64,000 nt of DNA from Batillaria attramentaria (taxonomy: Eukaryota; Mollusca; Gastropoda; Batillariidae). A program made the translations under genes and the position numbers. Positions 1 to 17,200 of this stretch are shown here, piece by piece; positions within the stretch are counted from its first letter, which is position 1; each line of letters begins with the position of its first letter. The DNA lies in assembly GCA_018292915.2 (NCBI GenBank), contig JACVVK020000486.1, positions 356,001 through 420,000 of the forward strand, written 5' to 3'. The notes beneath the pieces were generated by a model. That model did not search any database, was not told the DNA's origin, and was given only the letters and a program-made list of their open reading frames with translations.

Positions 1-438
1 CTCTGTGTGCCCGTGCTTCTCTTTTCGGCGGGGAAACATGTGGCAAGCACTGAACGTAGGCAGCTAGGCAACACAAGTTTTCCTCTGCTGGTAAAAGTTT
101 GATCTTCCAGATCTGTGGTGTGCTGACAGTGTCTTCTCAGAGAAGAAACAGAAGTCGACTCAGCGTTGAGTTCAAAGTTTCGTTGGCTTCTGCATAGGTC
201 ACATCGTCCGGGTTGATGCTGGTTCGTTGAGACCAATGCCTCACTCGTTTTCTCGTCTTTAGCATGTGTGCAGTCGTTCAGTGACGTCGGTGTATCACCA
301 GAAAGGGTTTTTGATGTACACGTATGACTGTTCGTTAAACTGTTCCCTACGCCAGTTCTCTTTTTCAGAAGTTCCTCTCTGCAGGATGAATCTGATTCTA
401 CTGTCAGTTCTACGTGTTTTGACAGACGCTGTTTTTGC
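1..438 (-). CDS. Exon 6 of the SLC16-like gene: central cytosolic loop, open to window edge
   Basis: An acceptor (TTTCCTCAG) ends at 439. From 438 down to position 1 there is no stop in the phase dictated by exon 5, which ends with two bases of an Arg codon at 1208. That gives about 145 codons rich in Ser, Thr, Lys, Glu and Gln with no hydrophobic segment. This is what the long loop between TM6 and TM7 of SLC16 proteins looks like. It has no internal Met at its beginning and no stop in the window, so simple ORF calling misses it. The splice phase, clean acceptor and 438-nt openness support it; no motif confirms it. Confidence 0.72.
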
Positions 439-2175
439 CTGAGGAAATCAGTCAGCCATTATACATGTGACTTTTGTATCATCGCGTACTGTCGGTGGAT
501 TAGATTCTGTAAATGAGTTCTAATTAATTAAATGACGATGCATATATCAATTGATGTCCTTATTTATCAAACTTCATACGTGCAATAGCAAGCATGTATA
601 GAACATCCCAGAAACATGGAGAGAATGCCTTCATACGAGGTCCGACAATGATACGGGCTATAATTATATGTTCTGAATTGTTTAAGCAGCTGAACAAAGT
701 TTAATGAACCAGTATGCTACGGCATGTTTGGCTCTGCGAGGTCAAAGATCAACTTATCTCGATAAAAACAAATGAGCCAAATCCGACAGAACACAAACAA
801 CCGGAAAAACTATGGTATTTAAAAAAAAATAATTTTCACCACTTTACTCTCCCTTTCGGGAAATTCGGGCTGCTTCCCCAGGGGGAAGCGCGTCGCCGCG
901 GTGCACCACCACCCAATACCTATCCTATTTTTCAATTTTGCTGGGGGAAGAAAGCCGGATAACCCGGAGAGATATCCCCAATAACCAGCCTGGTAGCCAG
1001 GAAAAAGCGGTATCACATATCAAAAGCTCGACCTGGGCTCGAACCCACGCTTTATCGCCGTGACATTGGTGATGGCCGTTAAGTAGCGCAGCGGCTTAGT
1101 CCGACGCGCTACCTATTAGACCACCGCTCACCCCATTAGTAGTAGTAGTAGTAGTAGATGCAAGACATGAATCGGGTATTACGGGCTGACATGACACTGC
1201 TACTGACCTGTGTCTCAAGACAATCTGTCGATGCATAAAAACAGGTCTGTACAGCATAGCCACCAAGAAAACATTGCAGGCCAGCCCTCCGAGAATCAGG
1301 AACGCTCCAGAGAAACCATACGTCTCGAAAATGAGTTCCACGAAAGGAGGGAGGAGAAAGGTGCCTGCCCCCACCCCCGCGGTGCTCAGCCCCACCCCCA
1401 GACCGCGGCGACGGTTGAAGTACATTCCCACGATGATAAGCCCCGGGGCATAGGACAGGCCACGCCCTATACCTGAAAGGTAAAAGAAACCCATAAGCTA
1501 GGAAACGTTTGTTGTTGTTGTTGTTTTCGTTGTCCAGGACGTGTAGGCGAGCACAAGTGCATGAAGTCATCGTGCCTGTGTCTAAGTTGTCGAATCTTTT
1601 GAGGAATTTACCGATAACGCGAACAAATAAGTAAAATATCACTAGAGAAATAAGCGAACAACAACAACAGAGCACACAAACAAGCAACCCCAAAATAACA
1701 AACCAACCACTACAACAACACAAATGCAGCTCAACAGTAAAACTATGTTTGCTACACTCAAAAAAAAAAAAAAAAAAATCCCCCCCCCCCCCCAAAACAA
1801 AAAAACAAAAAAACATCTTCTAGCTCAGCATCCAATCATCATTATCTTTGAAACTGAGAGATCGTTAACCCTGTTCGTTTCAGTTGTTGTTGTTGCTGGT
1901 TTTGTGAAGTACGACAAATCCAACCAAGTTGTAACTCCAAAATATACAGCTATCAGTTACAATCGAACCTTGAACAACGCCGAAACACACGATGAGTATG
2001 GGTAAGGAGGGCGCCAGCCCACTGAACACCAACCCCAAGGTGTACAAGACGGCTCCAGCCATGACAGAGGCACGTGCACTGTATCTGTTACACAGAGCAC
2101 CCGCCACGGGTCCTACGAGGGAAAATGAAGCGAATTACTATTCACGACTTCCTTGTTTCGGGGCGAGGGGTGTGT

Positions 2176-2232
<57 letters not shown>

Positions 2233-2434
2233 TGTGTGTGTGTGTGAGAGAGAGAGAGAGGGTGGGTGGGGTGGGTGTTTTGGTGTTTAACGTCCTTTTC
2301 CACCACATACGGGTGATATCAAAGACGGGGCAACGATGAAAAAGCCAGGACAAATATTTGGCTCCAGCCGGGATGCGAACCCACGACCCGAGCATTAGAA
2401 GTCCAATGCTCTACCATTCGGCCACCCCGGCTCC

Positions 2435-2500
<66 letters not shown>

Positions 2501-2626
2501 ACTTTATTTGAAAACGGTGGAAGTTTTGGTCTTGCAACCAATTTTCAAACTTGCCGTTTTGAAGAACAAACAACTAAACAAAAAAGCCAAATGATCGAAC
2601 ATACTTAAACCTGGAAGAAGAAACTT

Positions 2627-2690
<64 letters not shown>

Positions 2691-2719
2691 TGTCACATGC
2701 ATGAACTAGTCTGTCCATA

Positions 2720-2797
<78 letters not shown>

Positions 2798-4508
2798 CAG
2801 TCGTGCAGCAAGGACGAGGTTGTAGTACAAGTTGTGAACAATATCACCCTTATTAAATAAAGTCTCATTGGTATTGTCCTTGTTCTTACCCATGGACAGC
2901 ATAACAGTTCCTGACAACGCTCCAGCCCATGCCGTCATCTGAGCGCTTTCGTCATAACGTGACGTCAGCTTGAGGAAAAACACTCCGTCCGATCGCTCCA
3001 AGCCGCCTTAAAAAAAAAAAAAAAAAAAATTCTGTACGAAACGAATGATTCTGGTATAGTAGCCCCACTGAGCAGACGACAATGCGGCGGGCCAGCCAAT
3101 CAGGCACCCTCTTATGTTACCAAGGGTTGACATGCGCACAAGCCTCCTTCTCATTTTGTGATTCCCCGAACGAAGCCGGCTGCTAGATGTCAGTTGTTTG
3201 TTGTCCGTATAATCTCGGTAGGGCCTTTATCAGTCTTGTAAAACGTTAAAACATAACTTGTTTGGATGGCTTTATTAAAAGCTGCTCTTTCCACCTTAAA
3301 TTACTTCATGTTGTTTTGTGTAGTATAGATGCATAAACGTTTGTATGTGTAGCATGCCAAAAAAAAAAATAAAAAAAAAATGATGCCATTTTAGAATAAT
3401 AATAATTATAATGAGTATTGTATAGGCGCTTTACCCAGTTTCACTGGCATGAATCGGCTCAAAGCGCCGCGAACTGAACCCGACACGCACGCTCACGTGA
3501 ATTACACGCATTCTCTCTCACACTGGACATAAACACATTACAATCACGTGGTGCGAAGGGTCAGCTCAGCTGTTTAAGTTTCGGACTTTAGAAATGCATA
3601 CCCGTACCCGGAGAGAACCCCCGACGATCGGCCCGAATGAACGGTGCCACACACGCCCCGAGTGGGGCCTCGAACCCCTGACCTCTCCCATTGGTGACAA
3701 GTCTCTTAACCACTAGACCGCCCGAGAACCTCCGACATAACATGTATCCGTTTTCAGACAGAAGACTGTGTGAGCAGCGTCAATGACTCCGGTGTTCCAT
3801 GTTCCGTCCACGGAAAATCAACTTCTATGTCCCAGTTTTGTTTTGTTTTGTATTGTTCCATGGCTTTCACCGCTGTTGCAAGATAGTTCCATGACACACG
3901 ATCTTCGAATGCCGACCTTAGTGTGCGCAAATGTGGGTCAAAGCGCTGCAGACTAGCTGCTATCATGAATGCCGTGCACATATGCCTTGTTCATTTGGCA
4001 TGGAACCTTCTCACATACCATTGTTTCAGCAGATGTTTGGTGAAAATACATGTACTGGAAACTCGCCAAATACCAGTCGAGCGCGTCGTGCGTACGCGGG
4101 CCGTTTGCCGCGTACATTGTAATAAATCGAGTAAGTTCGGCACTAACCTGTGATGACGTGCGCCAGAAAACAACCGAGCACCACCATCCACGCCCATCCT
4201 CTATCCTGGAGAAGTTTGTCGTCGTCATCGTCAATCGTATCGTCGTTCTTAATGTCATCATTGGCGTCGCTCTCTTGAAGTGTACTGTTTGGTCGTACCT
4301 GAAATGACCAAACCAAGTGTCTGATTCTGACTGATGCGCACAGTCACAGAAATGATATAGTAGGAGGCATTATGATTTTCGCGCTGAACCGGAGTGTTAG
4401 TGCATAATGATAAATATGTTACTGGATTCTACAGGACACAGCCACGGTCGCACATCCACTTTTGAGAAAATCGCAAAACAACAACAACAACAAAAAATCC
4501 CCCCCCCC

Positions 4509-4540
<32 letters not shown>

Positions 4541-4951
4541 AAAAAAACCCAGCAACAACAACAACAACAAAAAACCCAGATCGGATGTCAATTTTAGCGA
4601 TTTTGAGGGGTTTTTTTTGGGGGGGGGGGGGGGCATTTTTCAGGTTTTAAAACAGCAAACACAATTTTCAACTCTGAACGTTTATAACTCATGCTATAGA
4701 ACACATTTTACACTAAAAACAAACACACACAGAACGACAACAAAACAAACAAACAACAACAAAAAATCCCTGTGATCTACCTCCATCGATGGTCCTGCAG
4801 GGGCCCCGTCTTTCAGAAGGCTTTCCGATTCGCCTACAAGATGGGGCGCGTCCAGACAGTTGCTGCCTTGCGCCGCCGATGCCTGATCGGCTTTCGTCTT
4901 TTGGACGGTACTGTCATCGTATGTCTCAGATCCTCCAAGTCTTTCTGGCAT
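1..4951 (-). CDS. SLC16 / monocarboxylate-transporter-like protein, 3'-partial, 6 exons visible
   Basis: Predicted plasma-membrane transporter of the major facilitator superfamily, SLC16 branch; substrate unknown. Exons (minus strand): 4781-4951, 4148-4298, 2890-3006, 1969-2112, 1208-1472 and 1-438 (open at the window edge). All junctions are GT-AG and phases match, giving 428 residues before the edge. The ATG at 4949-4951 opens a hydrophilic cytosolic N-terminus with an Asp-rich stretch near residues 72-84. The SLC16 signature in TM1 reads DRGWAWMVV (about residue 90), followed by GVFFLKL, then GALCNRYSARA in the TM2-TM3 region. The TM5 motif YFNRRRGLGVGLSTAG follows, then two more hydrophobic segments, giving about six TM helices before the central loop in exon 6. 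The second half should lie left of the window. The family assignment is firm; the individual paralogue is not. Confidence 0.88.
833..1135 (-). mobile_element. tRNA-derived SINE, family D
   Basis: Read on the minus strand it starts with a tRNA-like head containing an A box (GTGGTCTAATAGGTAGCG) and a B box (GGGTTCGAGCCC). A body of about 200 bp follows, ending at the GGGAAATTCG region. Homologous copies lie at 18690-18902 (plus) and 42478-42764 (minus). It sits in intron 5 of the SLC16-like gene. Pol III promoter boxes plus several copies define it as a SINE. Confidence 0.75.
1136..1158. repeat. (TAG)n/(CTA)n microsatellite at SINE D head
   Basis: A run of AGT/TAG triplets directly abuts the tRNA-like head of the SINE D copy. 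Confidence 0.7.
2169..2794. repeat. Compound GT / GA / CA microsatellites in intron 3 of the SLC16-like gene
   Basis: Separate tracts are GT at 2169-2246, GA at 2247-2260, GA at 2437-2496, CA at 2632-2688 and GA at 2725-2794, separated by a SINE A copy and about 135 bp of unique sequence. The GA tract nearest exon 3 is close to 100 bp from its donor. Confidence 0.9.
2261..2436 (-). mobile_element. tRNA-derived SINE, family A (full length)
   Basis: On the minus strand the head GGGGTGGCCGAATGGTAGAG is an A box, and GGGTTCGCATCCC is a B box. The anticodon-loop region (GGACTTCTAATG) resembles tRNA-Arg(UCU). The body passes through GTTGCCCCGTCTTTGATATC and ends GGACGTTAAA plus a CA-rich CACCC tail. 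This is the commonest family in the window (about a dozen copies). Confidence 0.85.
3412..3725 (-). mobile_element. tRNA-derived SINE, family B
   Basis: The head (minus strand) contains GGTCTAGTGGTTAAGAGAC (A box) and a B-box-like TTCGAGGCCCC. The body contains CCGTTCATTCGGGCCGATCG. The 3' end reads TCAAAGCGCC then a tail matching the ends of snail L2-like elements (AAAGCGCCTATACAAT followed by an ATT-rich stretch). Full relatives occur at 39523-39870 and 45584-45962. It is in intron 2 of the SLC16-like gene. Confidence 0.8.
3754..3981 (-). other. Unrecognised 75-codon ORF inside intron 2 of the SLC16-like gene
   Basis: The reading frame is non-repetitive with balanced composition, including the peptides RSAFEDRVSWNYLATAVKAM and EVDFPWTEHGTPE. 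I cannot match it to a family. It lies between SLC16 exons 2 and 3 and has no obvious splice partners, so it may be a decayed transposon fragment or chance. Confidence 0.2.
4462..4650. repeat. Low-complexity A/C/G homopolymer-rich stretch in intron 1 of the SLC16-like gene
   Basis: AAC triplets are followed by poly-C (4501-4509), poly-A (4510-4539), more AAC triplets, and poly-T and poly-G (4621-4633). No coding signal. The remainder of intron 1 (4299-4461) is unremarkable. Confidence 0.8.
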
Positions 4952-5616
4952 CTTCAAGTGAACAGGTCCGCGCTAGCTCTGCTGGTAAAACCACACAACA
5001 ACCCTTTTCGCATACACGCCAGCACTCAATACGTTTGCAACACACCGACTACGGCTACTGAATCAGTGGTCACACGGCGGTACGATGACTCAGCAGCGAG
5101 ATCAAATTTCCCTTTCTGTGACTGATTTAGACACGGGACTGAAAACCGTCGCAAGTCTGTTGACATGTTATACATCCTAAATGATTACGAAGAAGACTAA
5201 ACTGAGCTGAAAGGTCACAGTCCTACAGGCTTGGCGATATCATATGGCACACCGCCGCCACCGCGCTTACCGCCCTGAAGTTTAATTCACAGTCATGACT
5301 TTTCCATTGTCGAAAGTTCCGAGAGAAAATCGATACGGTTTCACTGACTGTCAAAGGTGACGTCAGTTGTTCTGTTCACAGCACAGTGGGGGCTTTTTCT
5401 GCAACCTCGCCATTTTTTGCCAACAAACCATGGTCAGTAAATACTTGATGACTGAGATTTGGAAACTGCAGTGATCCGTGGCATAGCGTATCCCCAAAAA
5501 ATATGTAAGACGGTGAGCATTTCAGCCTGAATAAAGCGACGCAAGACTGTACGGGAAAGCTGTACAGATAAGATTTAACTGCAGTGTGTAAGTGGGCTAC
5601 AACCCACGGCTAAAGC

Positions 5617-6093
5617 TCAGTTGGTATAGTTCGCTTGTTAGGGGGTGCAAATGTAGACCAGTCATTTGCAGAGGGAGCAAATGTATCCCAGCTGCGCGGG
5701 GCGGGGTGCACTGAAGTGTATCCTGGGTCTCACTGACGAGCTGAAGTCACGTGACAACTAACTTTGTTTTATGAATGCATTTTTATGAATGTAACTTAAA
5801 CGAAAGCATTACCTTGAAACGAATGTAACCATCAGAGTGGGGTATGATGCACGATATAAGCGTGCATAGTATCTGTCGTAATCTGTAACCGTTTCACTCT
5901 CCGGCAACGAGCCTTTCGATGAAAATAGCGCCGAAGTATCGCGAGAGCTAAACGGGCTGAAGGGCGGGATACAATCGCCCCGCTGCCGAGTGCAGAGTTG
6001 AAGTACACTTGCTCACCCTGCTTTAATATGACTGGTGTACATTTGGCGAGATTTGCACCCCCTAGCAAGCGACCTCGATATACCAACTGCGCA
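5617..6093. mobile_element. Small inverted-repeat element with tRNA A-box-like sequence at both ends
   Basis: The left end reads CAGTTGGTATAG then CGCTTGTTAGGGGGTGCAAA. The right end, on the other strand, reads CAGTTGGTATATCG then CGCTTGCTAGGGGGTGCAAA. The shared arms are about 45-50 bp with small indels, and also share ACCAGTCAT further in. The inner boundary TAGGGGG...CCCCCTA would fit a TA target site, but the tRNA-like outer parts are also inverted, so element edges are uncertain. A minus-strand ORF of 84 codons (5832-6086) inside looks non-coding. Confidence 0.6.
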
Positions 6094-6956
6094 CAACTGA
6101 ACTGACGGGAAAAGTCGTGGAGAGACTATAAAATCGTCCCTGAACGGCAAAACGCTGCATTTCTTGTTCTCCCGAACCAGGTGTCAGCTTGTACAAAAAT
6201 GACAGCCACATGTCAGATAACATTTTTATCGTCATCTGGAGAAAGGACCTAAGCGAGATGGATTTGATAGGCGCTTAGGGCCTTTTTTCAGTTGACGCCG
6301 GTAGCATCATGTAAACAGTGCCAGCAGCAGGAGCCGAAAATAGGAGCTCTATACATACATAATTGTTGTTTTTTTTATGCGTTAAATGTTAGTCTGCCCG
6401 GAGTTGCCGAAGGCTAAAACAATACTGAACTGATATTGATCGCCAGTCAGTGGATGCGGAGCGACCCAGTTACAAGCTGTTCATGTAAATCAGTGAAACT
6501 TCATGCATTTTACATCATTCCCTCTAGCTCTGACCAAAAAGTTGGAAGTTGACACACACACTGCGAACCAAGAAGTAACTTTCACCTACTGACACGCGAA
6601 GCGTCGCATTCCTCTAGTCCCGCGACAAACAGAAGGAAGTTGACTTGTCGCGTCCGCCTGTTCAAGTGGTGGTAGTCCCACGTTCAGCCGCTTTCCCCAG
6701 TTTAAACATACCAGGACACTGTACTCGGGCCTTTTGACGCAGCGGCGTCAGACATTTTCTTGTTGGCCGACAGAATAAAAGCGACACTGGTTTGAAGTTC
6801 CGGGTCAAGTGTTTTTTTTGTTCAGTTCAGTCGGTTCGTGGATACGAAAACCTGTGCGTGTGTGGTGTGAGCCCCCTCCCCCGTTTCTTTTCAAGAGCAC
6901 CAAGGGGCCAGTGAAGACAGCTTAGGCGCGGGGGTGGGGGAAGCGGGGTGCGGTAG

Positions 6957-7105
6957 TTAATAGCCGAGCGGTTGAGCATAGAACTTTTATCGCTTGAGTC
7001 GTGAGCTCGAATCCAGGATAGGAACAAATATTTGTGCTGCCCTCTTTATCGTTGCCCCGTCTTTGCTATCACCGATATGCGGTGGGAAAGGACGTTAAAA
7101 AAAAA
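6957..7105 (+). mobile_element. SINE family A, diverged copy
   Basis: It retains AGCCGAGCGGTTGAGCA, GAGCTCGAATCCAGG, GTTGCCCCGTCTTTG and the tail GGACGTTAAA, with many substitutions, so it is an old insertion. Confidence 0.65.
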
Positions 7106-7650
7106 TTCACCCACCTAACCTGTCTTGGCGGCCGGCTGTTACGAACTACAACACACACCAAAAAGCCCCCCCCCCCCCCCCCCCGAAAAACACACACACA
7201 AAAACACGCTACAGACTGGTTCATGAAAAGGAAAAATACAACAAAAACAATTTAACCCACCAACCAGGCATCAGGTTTAAACATGATTGTGTAGGATGTG
7301 TCATGAAGCAAGATTTGCTCATGCTGTTTGGGGATAATAATGACAAATAATTTTTCTTTTCTTTTTTAAATTGATAAAAAACTTTAAAAGAGAAACGTTG
7401 TAACTAGTAGCTAATAAAAACAAACATTTTCTTTCTTTAATGTGTAGTGCTTACACAAGTTATACCAACCATGGAAAGTTCACTTCAGGACTGAGAACAA
7501 AAGGCACAGAAATTGACTGACACTTCTCTTCGTTTCTTTGAGGATTGCAATTATTTCAATGAACCGATTATGCTGGCAACACAATATCTCTAGTATTGCT
7601 CAAAGCACACAAACACTCACACACACACGAAACATTCACAAGGACGTCAT

Positions 7651-7656
7651 TTTATT
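7651..7656 (-). terminator. RPS5: Polyadenylation signal AATAAA of RPS5
   Basis: AATAAA on the minus strand lies about 100 bp after the RPS5 stop codon (7754-7756), in a plausible short 3'UTR. Cleavage would be expected near 7625-7640. Confidence 0.7.
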
Positions 7657-7753
7657 TCAGTCTAAGCGTTTCAGTATCAGTCTATTTCAGTCAATGATAG
7701 TCCTTGTAATCAGGCCACAAAGATGTGACACAGGGACGGAGGTCGCCAACATT

Positions 7754-13472
<5,719 letters not shown>

Positions 13473-13787
13473 TCTAACAACAGATACGTGTAGTAGGCTT
13501 ACACTTTAGTCTGTATCTGTCTGGTCTCTAAACTTGAAATGAATAATTCTAAACTCGCGTGATATTCTTAGGCTCCAAAAGCCAGAGAGAGAAAGAGAGC
13601 GAGAGAGCACCACCCGCGTGCTAAGTAGTTTGAGAAGAAATATCAAATTAAAAGGAAAACCACCCGACAAAGTATTGCTCAAAATGCTAGAATTTTATCT
13701 AAGGAAGTAGAAAAAAGAGTTTAGAATACAAATAATTCATTCTACTTGAAAGATTTTGGAAAACAATCTCACACAAACGCAACTCAC

Positions 13788-13824
13788 GTTGGTGTGCTTG
13801 AAGTCGTGCGTGAAAAAGGAAGTG
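13788..13824 (-). promoter_or_regulatory. RPS5: RPS5 5'UTR first exon with TOP-like start
   Basis: On the minus strand the leader candidate reads CTTCCTTTTTCACGC, a C followed by pyrimidines as in terminal-oligopyrimidine mRNAs. It runs to AAC followed by the donor GTGAGT (GT at 13786-13787). The acceptor TTGTTAG at 13474-13475 joins it to A-ATG. Ribosomal-protein genes typically have such a leader and a first intron near the ATG. The exact start site is inference. Confidence 0.6.
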
Positions 13825-14299
13825 CATGGGGTTGCCTCCCTTAAGCAAACTTTTTACCCTAATAATAAGAGAAAATATTTATAATCTTGAATTGCAGAGC
13901 TCTGTCCTTCCATTATTGAAGAATTAGCTTTATGCATGCTTTTATTTGCAATAAAAAGTTGATTTATTTCATATTTTAAAGATAAATTAATTGAGAATGT
14001 CATTACACGTTAATGATGATAAATCAAAGATTAAACAATGAGATAGGCTCGCAAGAATTTTTTTTAAAAAGTTCTAAATATATGCGTTTAAGAATTTTTT
14101 TTCACAGTTTACTTTGTTTTGTGGGTCCGATGGATATTCGAAGCCGCAAGACTATATTCCCGATTTTTGTGTAATATTGCGGTGAAAAGAGACCTAACTG
14201 CTTGGACACGCACGTGTTCCTGTTTACCATCGTTCCGTGTCTTGTTGGTTCGGGCTTTGGAGTGAACTTAACATCATAACAAGCTGACAAGTCATTCAG
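13825..14299. promoter_or_regulatory. Shared divergent promoter region of RPS5 (minus) and DDX31 (plus)
   Basis: About 475 bp, AT-rich, with no repeat or coding exon. A TATAAATA on the minus strand (13876-13883) is about 55 bp from the putative RPS5 start, farther than usual. A short upstream ORF (ATG at 14131, 14 codons) precedes the DDX31 ATG. TTCAG directly before the ATG (14296-14299) could be a splice acceptor. Confidence 0.55.
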
Positions 14300-17200
14300 A
14301 TGGAAGACGATCCTGATATCAACTTGTCACTCAACCTTTCAACATTTACCGGTCGGGGTGAACAGAAGACACGGGAGAGAGTGAAAGGAAACCGTGTACG
14401 TAATAGTACTAATACTATTTGATTTTGACGACGATCTGTGGCAGATCTCCAACTAAAATCAGATCTAGACAATCTTACTCCAGAGACATACATAACACTC
14501 TTACTTTCAGGCTGATTAAATAAGTGCAATTTATACTTATACAGGTAAAACTGACTGATTTGTTGACTAAACAGCAGGTCAACTTAAGGATTAAAAAAAA
14601 AAAAAAAATTCTCAGTCGATTTGGGATCCCTGTACAGTATGTGATTATTTTGTAACCATTGGTCTGAAATGAATTGTGTTTTTCAATTGTATGCATGACA
14701 CACCAATGTATATAATATGAGGCATTGAGGTATTGATTTTCAGGCACAGCGTATTCGGCAAAGAAGACAGCTGAAATCTCAAAGGCAGAGGGAACCACAG
14801 ACTGGCACTGGTCAGGAACTTGTAGCTGACGGGAAAAGAAAGTTTGGCTCAGATGATGAATTGGATGATGAGTCTCCAGTTCAAAGCAAGAGGCAAAAGA
14901 CAGACGGCCACCCAAGAGGAAAGGTCACTGGTGGGCCCCGGAAAACGGACAAGGGAGTTATTTCTTCACTGTTCAGACACAATCCTGACATTCCAGATGT
15001 TAAAAGGTATGACTTTTCCTAAGGCTATGGTTATTTTGTAGTTCTTCATCTTTGGTGATTACATTTATTTTTTTGTTTTTATCAACTGATTTATTGATTT
15101 GTTGATGTTTGTTTCAGTGCTCATGTAAAAGGCGTCAAGGAAGAGGTGTTTGCTTCTACAAAGTTCAGTGATCTGCCCTTACACCCACACCTGGTGAGAT
15201 GATTGCCCTATGCCCAGGGTTGCACATTTAAGTCGGTCCCAGGACATTGACCTATAAAAATTTCAAATGTCCTATTTTTCCCACCTCAAGCGGACATTTG
15301 TCCTATTAAAATTTTTATTGTCACTAAGTGGCCAGGACACTGTGTCCTATCACTTTGCTGTTTCCAGGACACTTTGTCCTATAGACGCTGTGGAAGATGT
15401 GCAACGCTGTATGCCTGTTTTCAAGTTGTTTCTTCAAAGTGCATGCATTGCTAGAACTTACAGTCATGTATAGTACATTCATGCTGTTGTTTTTTTTTTT
15501 TTTTTTTTTTTAATTCTGTTTTTGTCGTTTTCTTACAAGGTTGAACGAGGAAAAAGGTAAGTTATACACAAAGGTAAAGTAATTCCAAGATAAACAAAAG
15601 TGAACAGAACTAGCAATAGCTAACAAAAAAAAACAAAAACAAAAAAACCCCAAAACAAAATGTATGTTGTTATTAAATTGCATGTGCAGATTTCCAACCT
15701 GGAGCAGCGGATGGGGCTGGCAACCATGACACGTGTACAGCAAATGTCAATTCCAGTCATTCTGAAAGACAGGGACACTCTGATCAAGTCGCAGACTGGC
15801 TCTGGTAAGAACAGAGCATGGGGATGTTCGTATTACCCCTTGCACCCTACCACCCTCCACCCCCCCCCCCCCCTTTTTTTGTTTTAAACAAAGTAAACAA
15901 AAAAAAAAAAATGAAGAGGTGAGAGGGTGTCACAAAGAGAGTGTCTTGTATTTTCAACTTTACAACCACTGGTATACCAAGAGCAACTTTGGTTTAGTCG
16001 ATGTCTACTTTGTGTAGGTAATTGTTTGTTGTTGTCCAGGCTAGTGAATTTTCAGTCATTTGGCAATTTTCAGCCAAATTTACTATTCTTTCAGTCAGAA
16101 AAAAATCTAAGTTTCAGCCAAAGGAAAGCAAGGGGAAAAAAGATTGCACACAGTCATGTATGGATACAAATGAAATTTGGGACAGTCTGTCTTCATTTTT
16201 GAAGGCTTGAATGTCAGTATTTTACTTTTTAGTGCCAAGGGAGGTAGCTAAACGCCTTTAAAAATGCTGAAATTTGTTTTCGTAAGTGGGGCATTGCCCC
16301 TGTGGTCCCCCATCAGGACACTGCCTCTGCACCCTGGTCTAGGTTTCAGTCTTTTTTGCCCTCATCAATTCTCCAGTCTGTGTTGTCTTAATCAGTTAAT
16401 GCTTGTATTTTTTGTGTTCTGTATATATATATATTATTGTTTGTTATCTTAATGCTTGTCATTTCTTGTGACGTCAAGTTATGTTTTGTGCAGTAGAGTG
16501 CCTTTAATAGTCGATAGTGACAGACAGTGTTTGCGGGCTCTTCTTTGTCCAATACTTCTCAGGGTCCATACAGGTCATGGAATCCTGGAAAAGTCATGGA
16601 ATTTGGAAATTATATCTTTTCCAGGCCTGGAAAGTCATGAAATTATCTCAAGAGTCATGAAAAGTCACGGAATTTCAGAATTTTATAGAAGCCATTTTGA
16701 GCCCAACAGTGAAACGGTCAGCTTGGTGATTACTCACTGGACTGATTGCCAAAAATACCAACAAATTGTCTTCCCATAAGGCTAATGACTAACTCTGAAC
16801 ATTGGTCTTGCTGACTGCAATAACTTGGATAAGCTCATAATTTCTACCCTCATGTGTGTCACTGTCAGTGTGAAAGAGGGCGAGGAAGGTGTCATGGAAA
16901 ACAAGAGACTTGGTCTAAAAAAGTCATGGAAAAGTCATGACTTTTGGAGACCGTGAGCCTGTATGGACCCTGTCTTCTGCAAGGGAGAAAACCTGGAAAT
17001 AATATGGGTAACGGAGATTTGTTTTCAATTTTGTTTCAGGTAAAACACTGGCCTATGCTGTGCCGATAGTTCACACTCTTGCCACCCGTGCACAGAAAAC
17101 AAAGCGGCAGGATGGTCCATATGCTCTCATTGTTGTACCAACACGGGAGGTAATTGTGATGTTATACATCGCCTTGTGCACTATTTCTTCCAGGCATTAA

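Larger units (their letters stand above)
4952..7629. other. Intergenic region between RPS5 (3' end) and SLC16-like gene (5' end)
   Basis: Both neighbours are on the minus strand, so this holds the SLC16-like promoter and 5'UTR. No convincing TATA box or upstream exon could be fixed. It contains an inverted-repeat element (5617-6093), a worn SINE A copy (6957-7105) and a poly-C run (7167-7183). A small stem-loop lies at 6246-6281 (GGACCTAAGCG pairing with CGCTTAGGGCC), followed by a T run. Confidence 0.6.

Noticed and set aside
6246..6290. Stem-loop followed by T run resembling a bacterial terminator
   Set aside because: The DNA is eukaryotic nuclear with no transcription unit ending there. 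It does not match the histone stem-loop.
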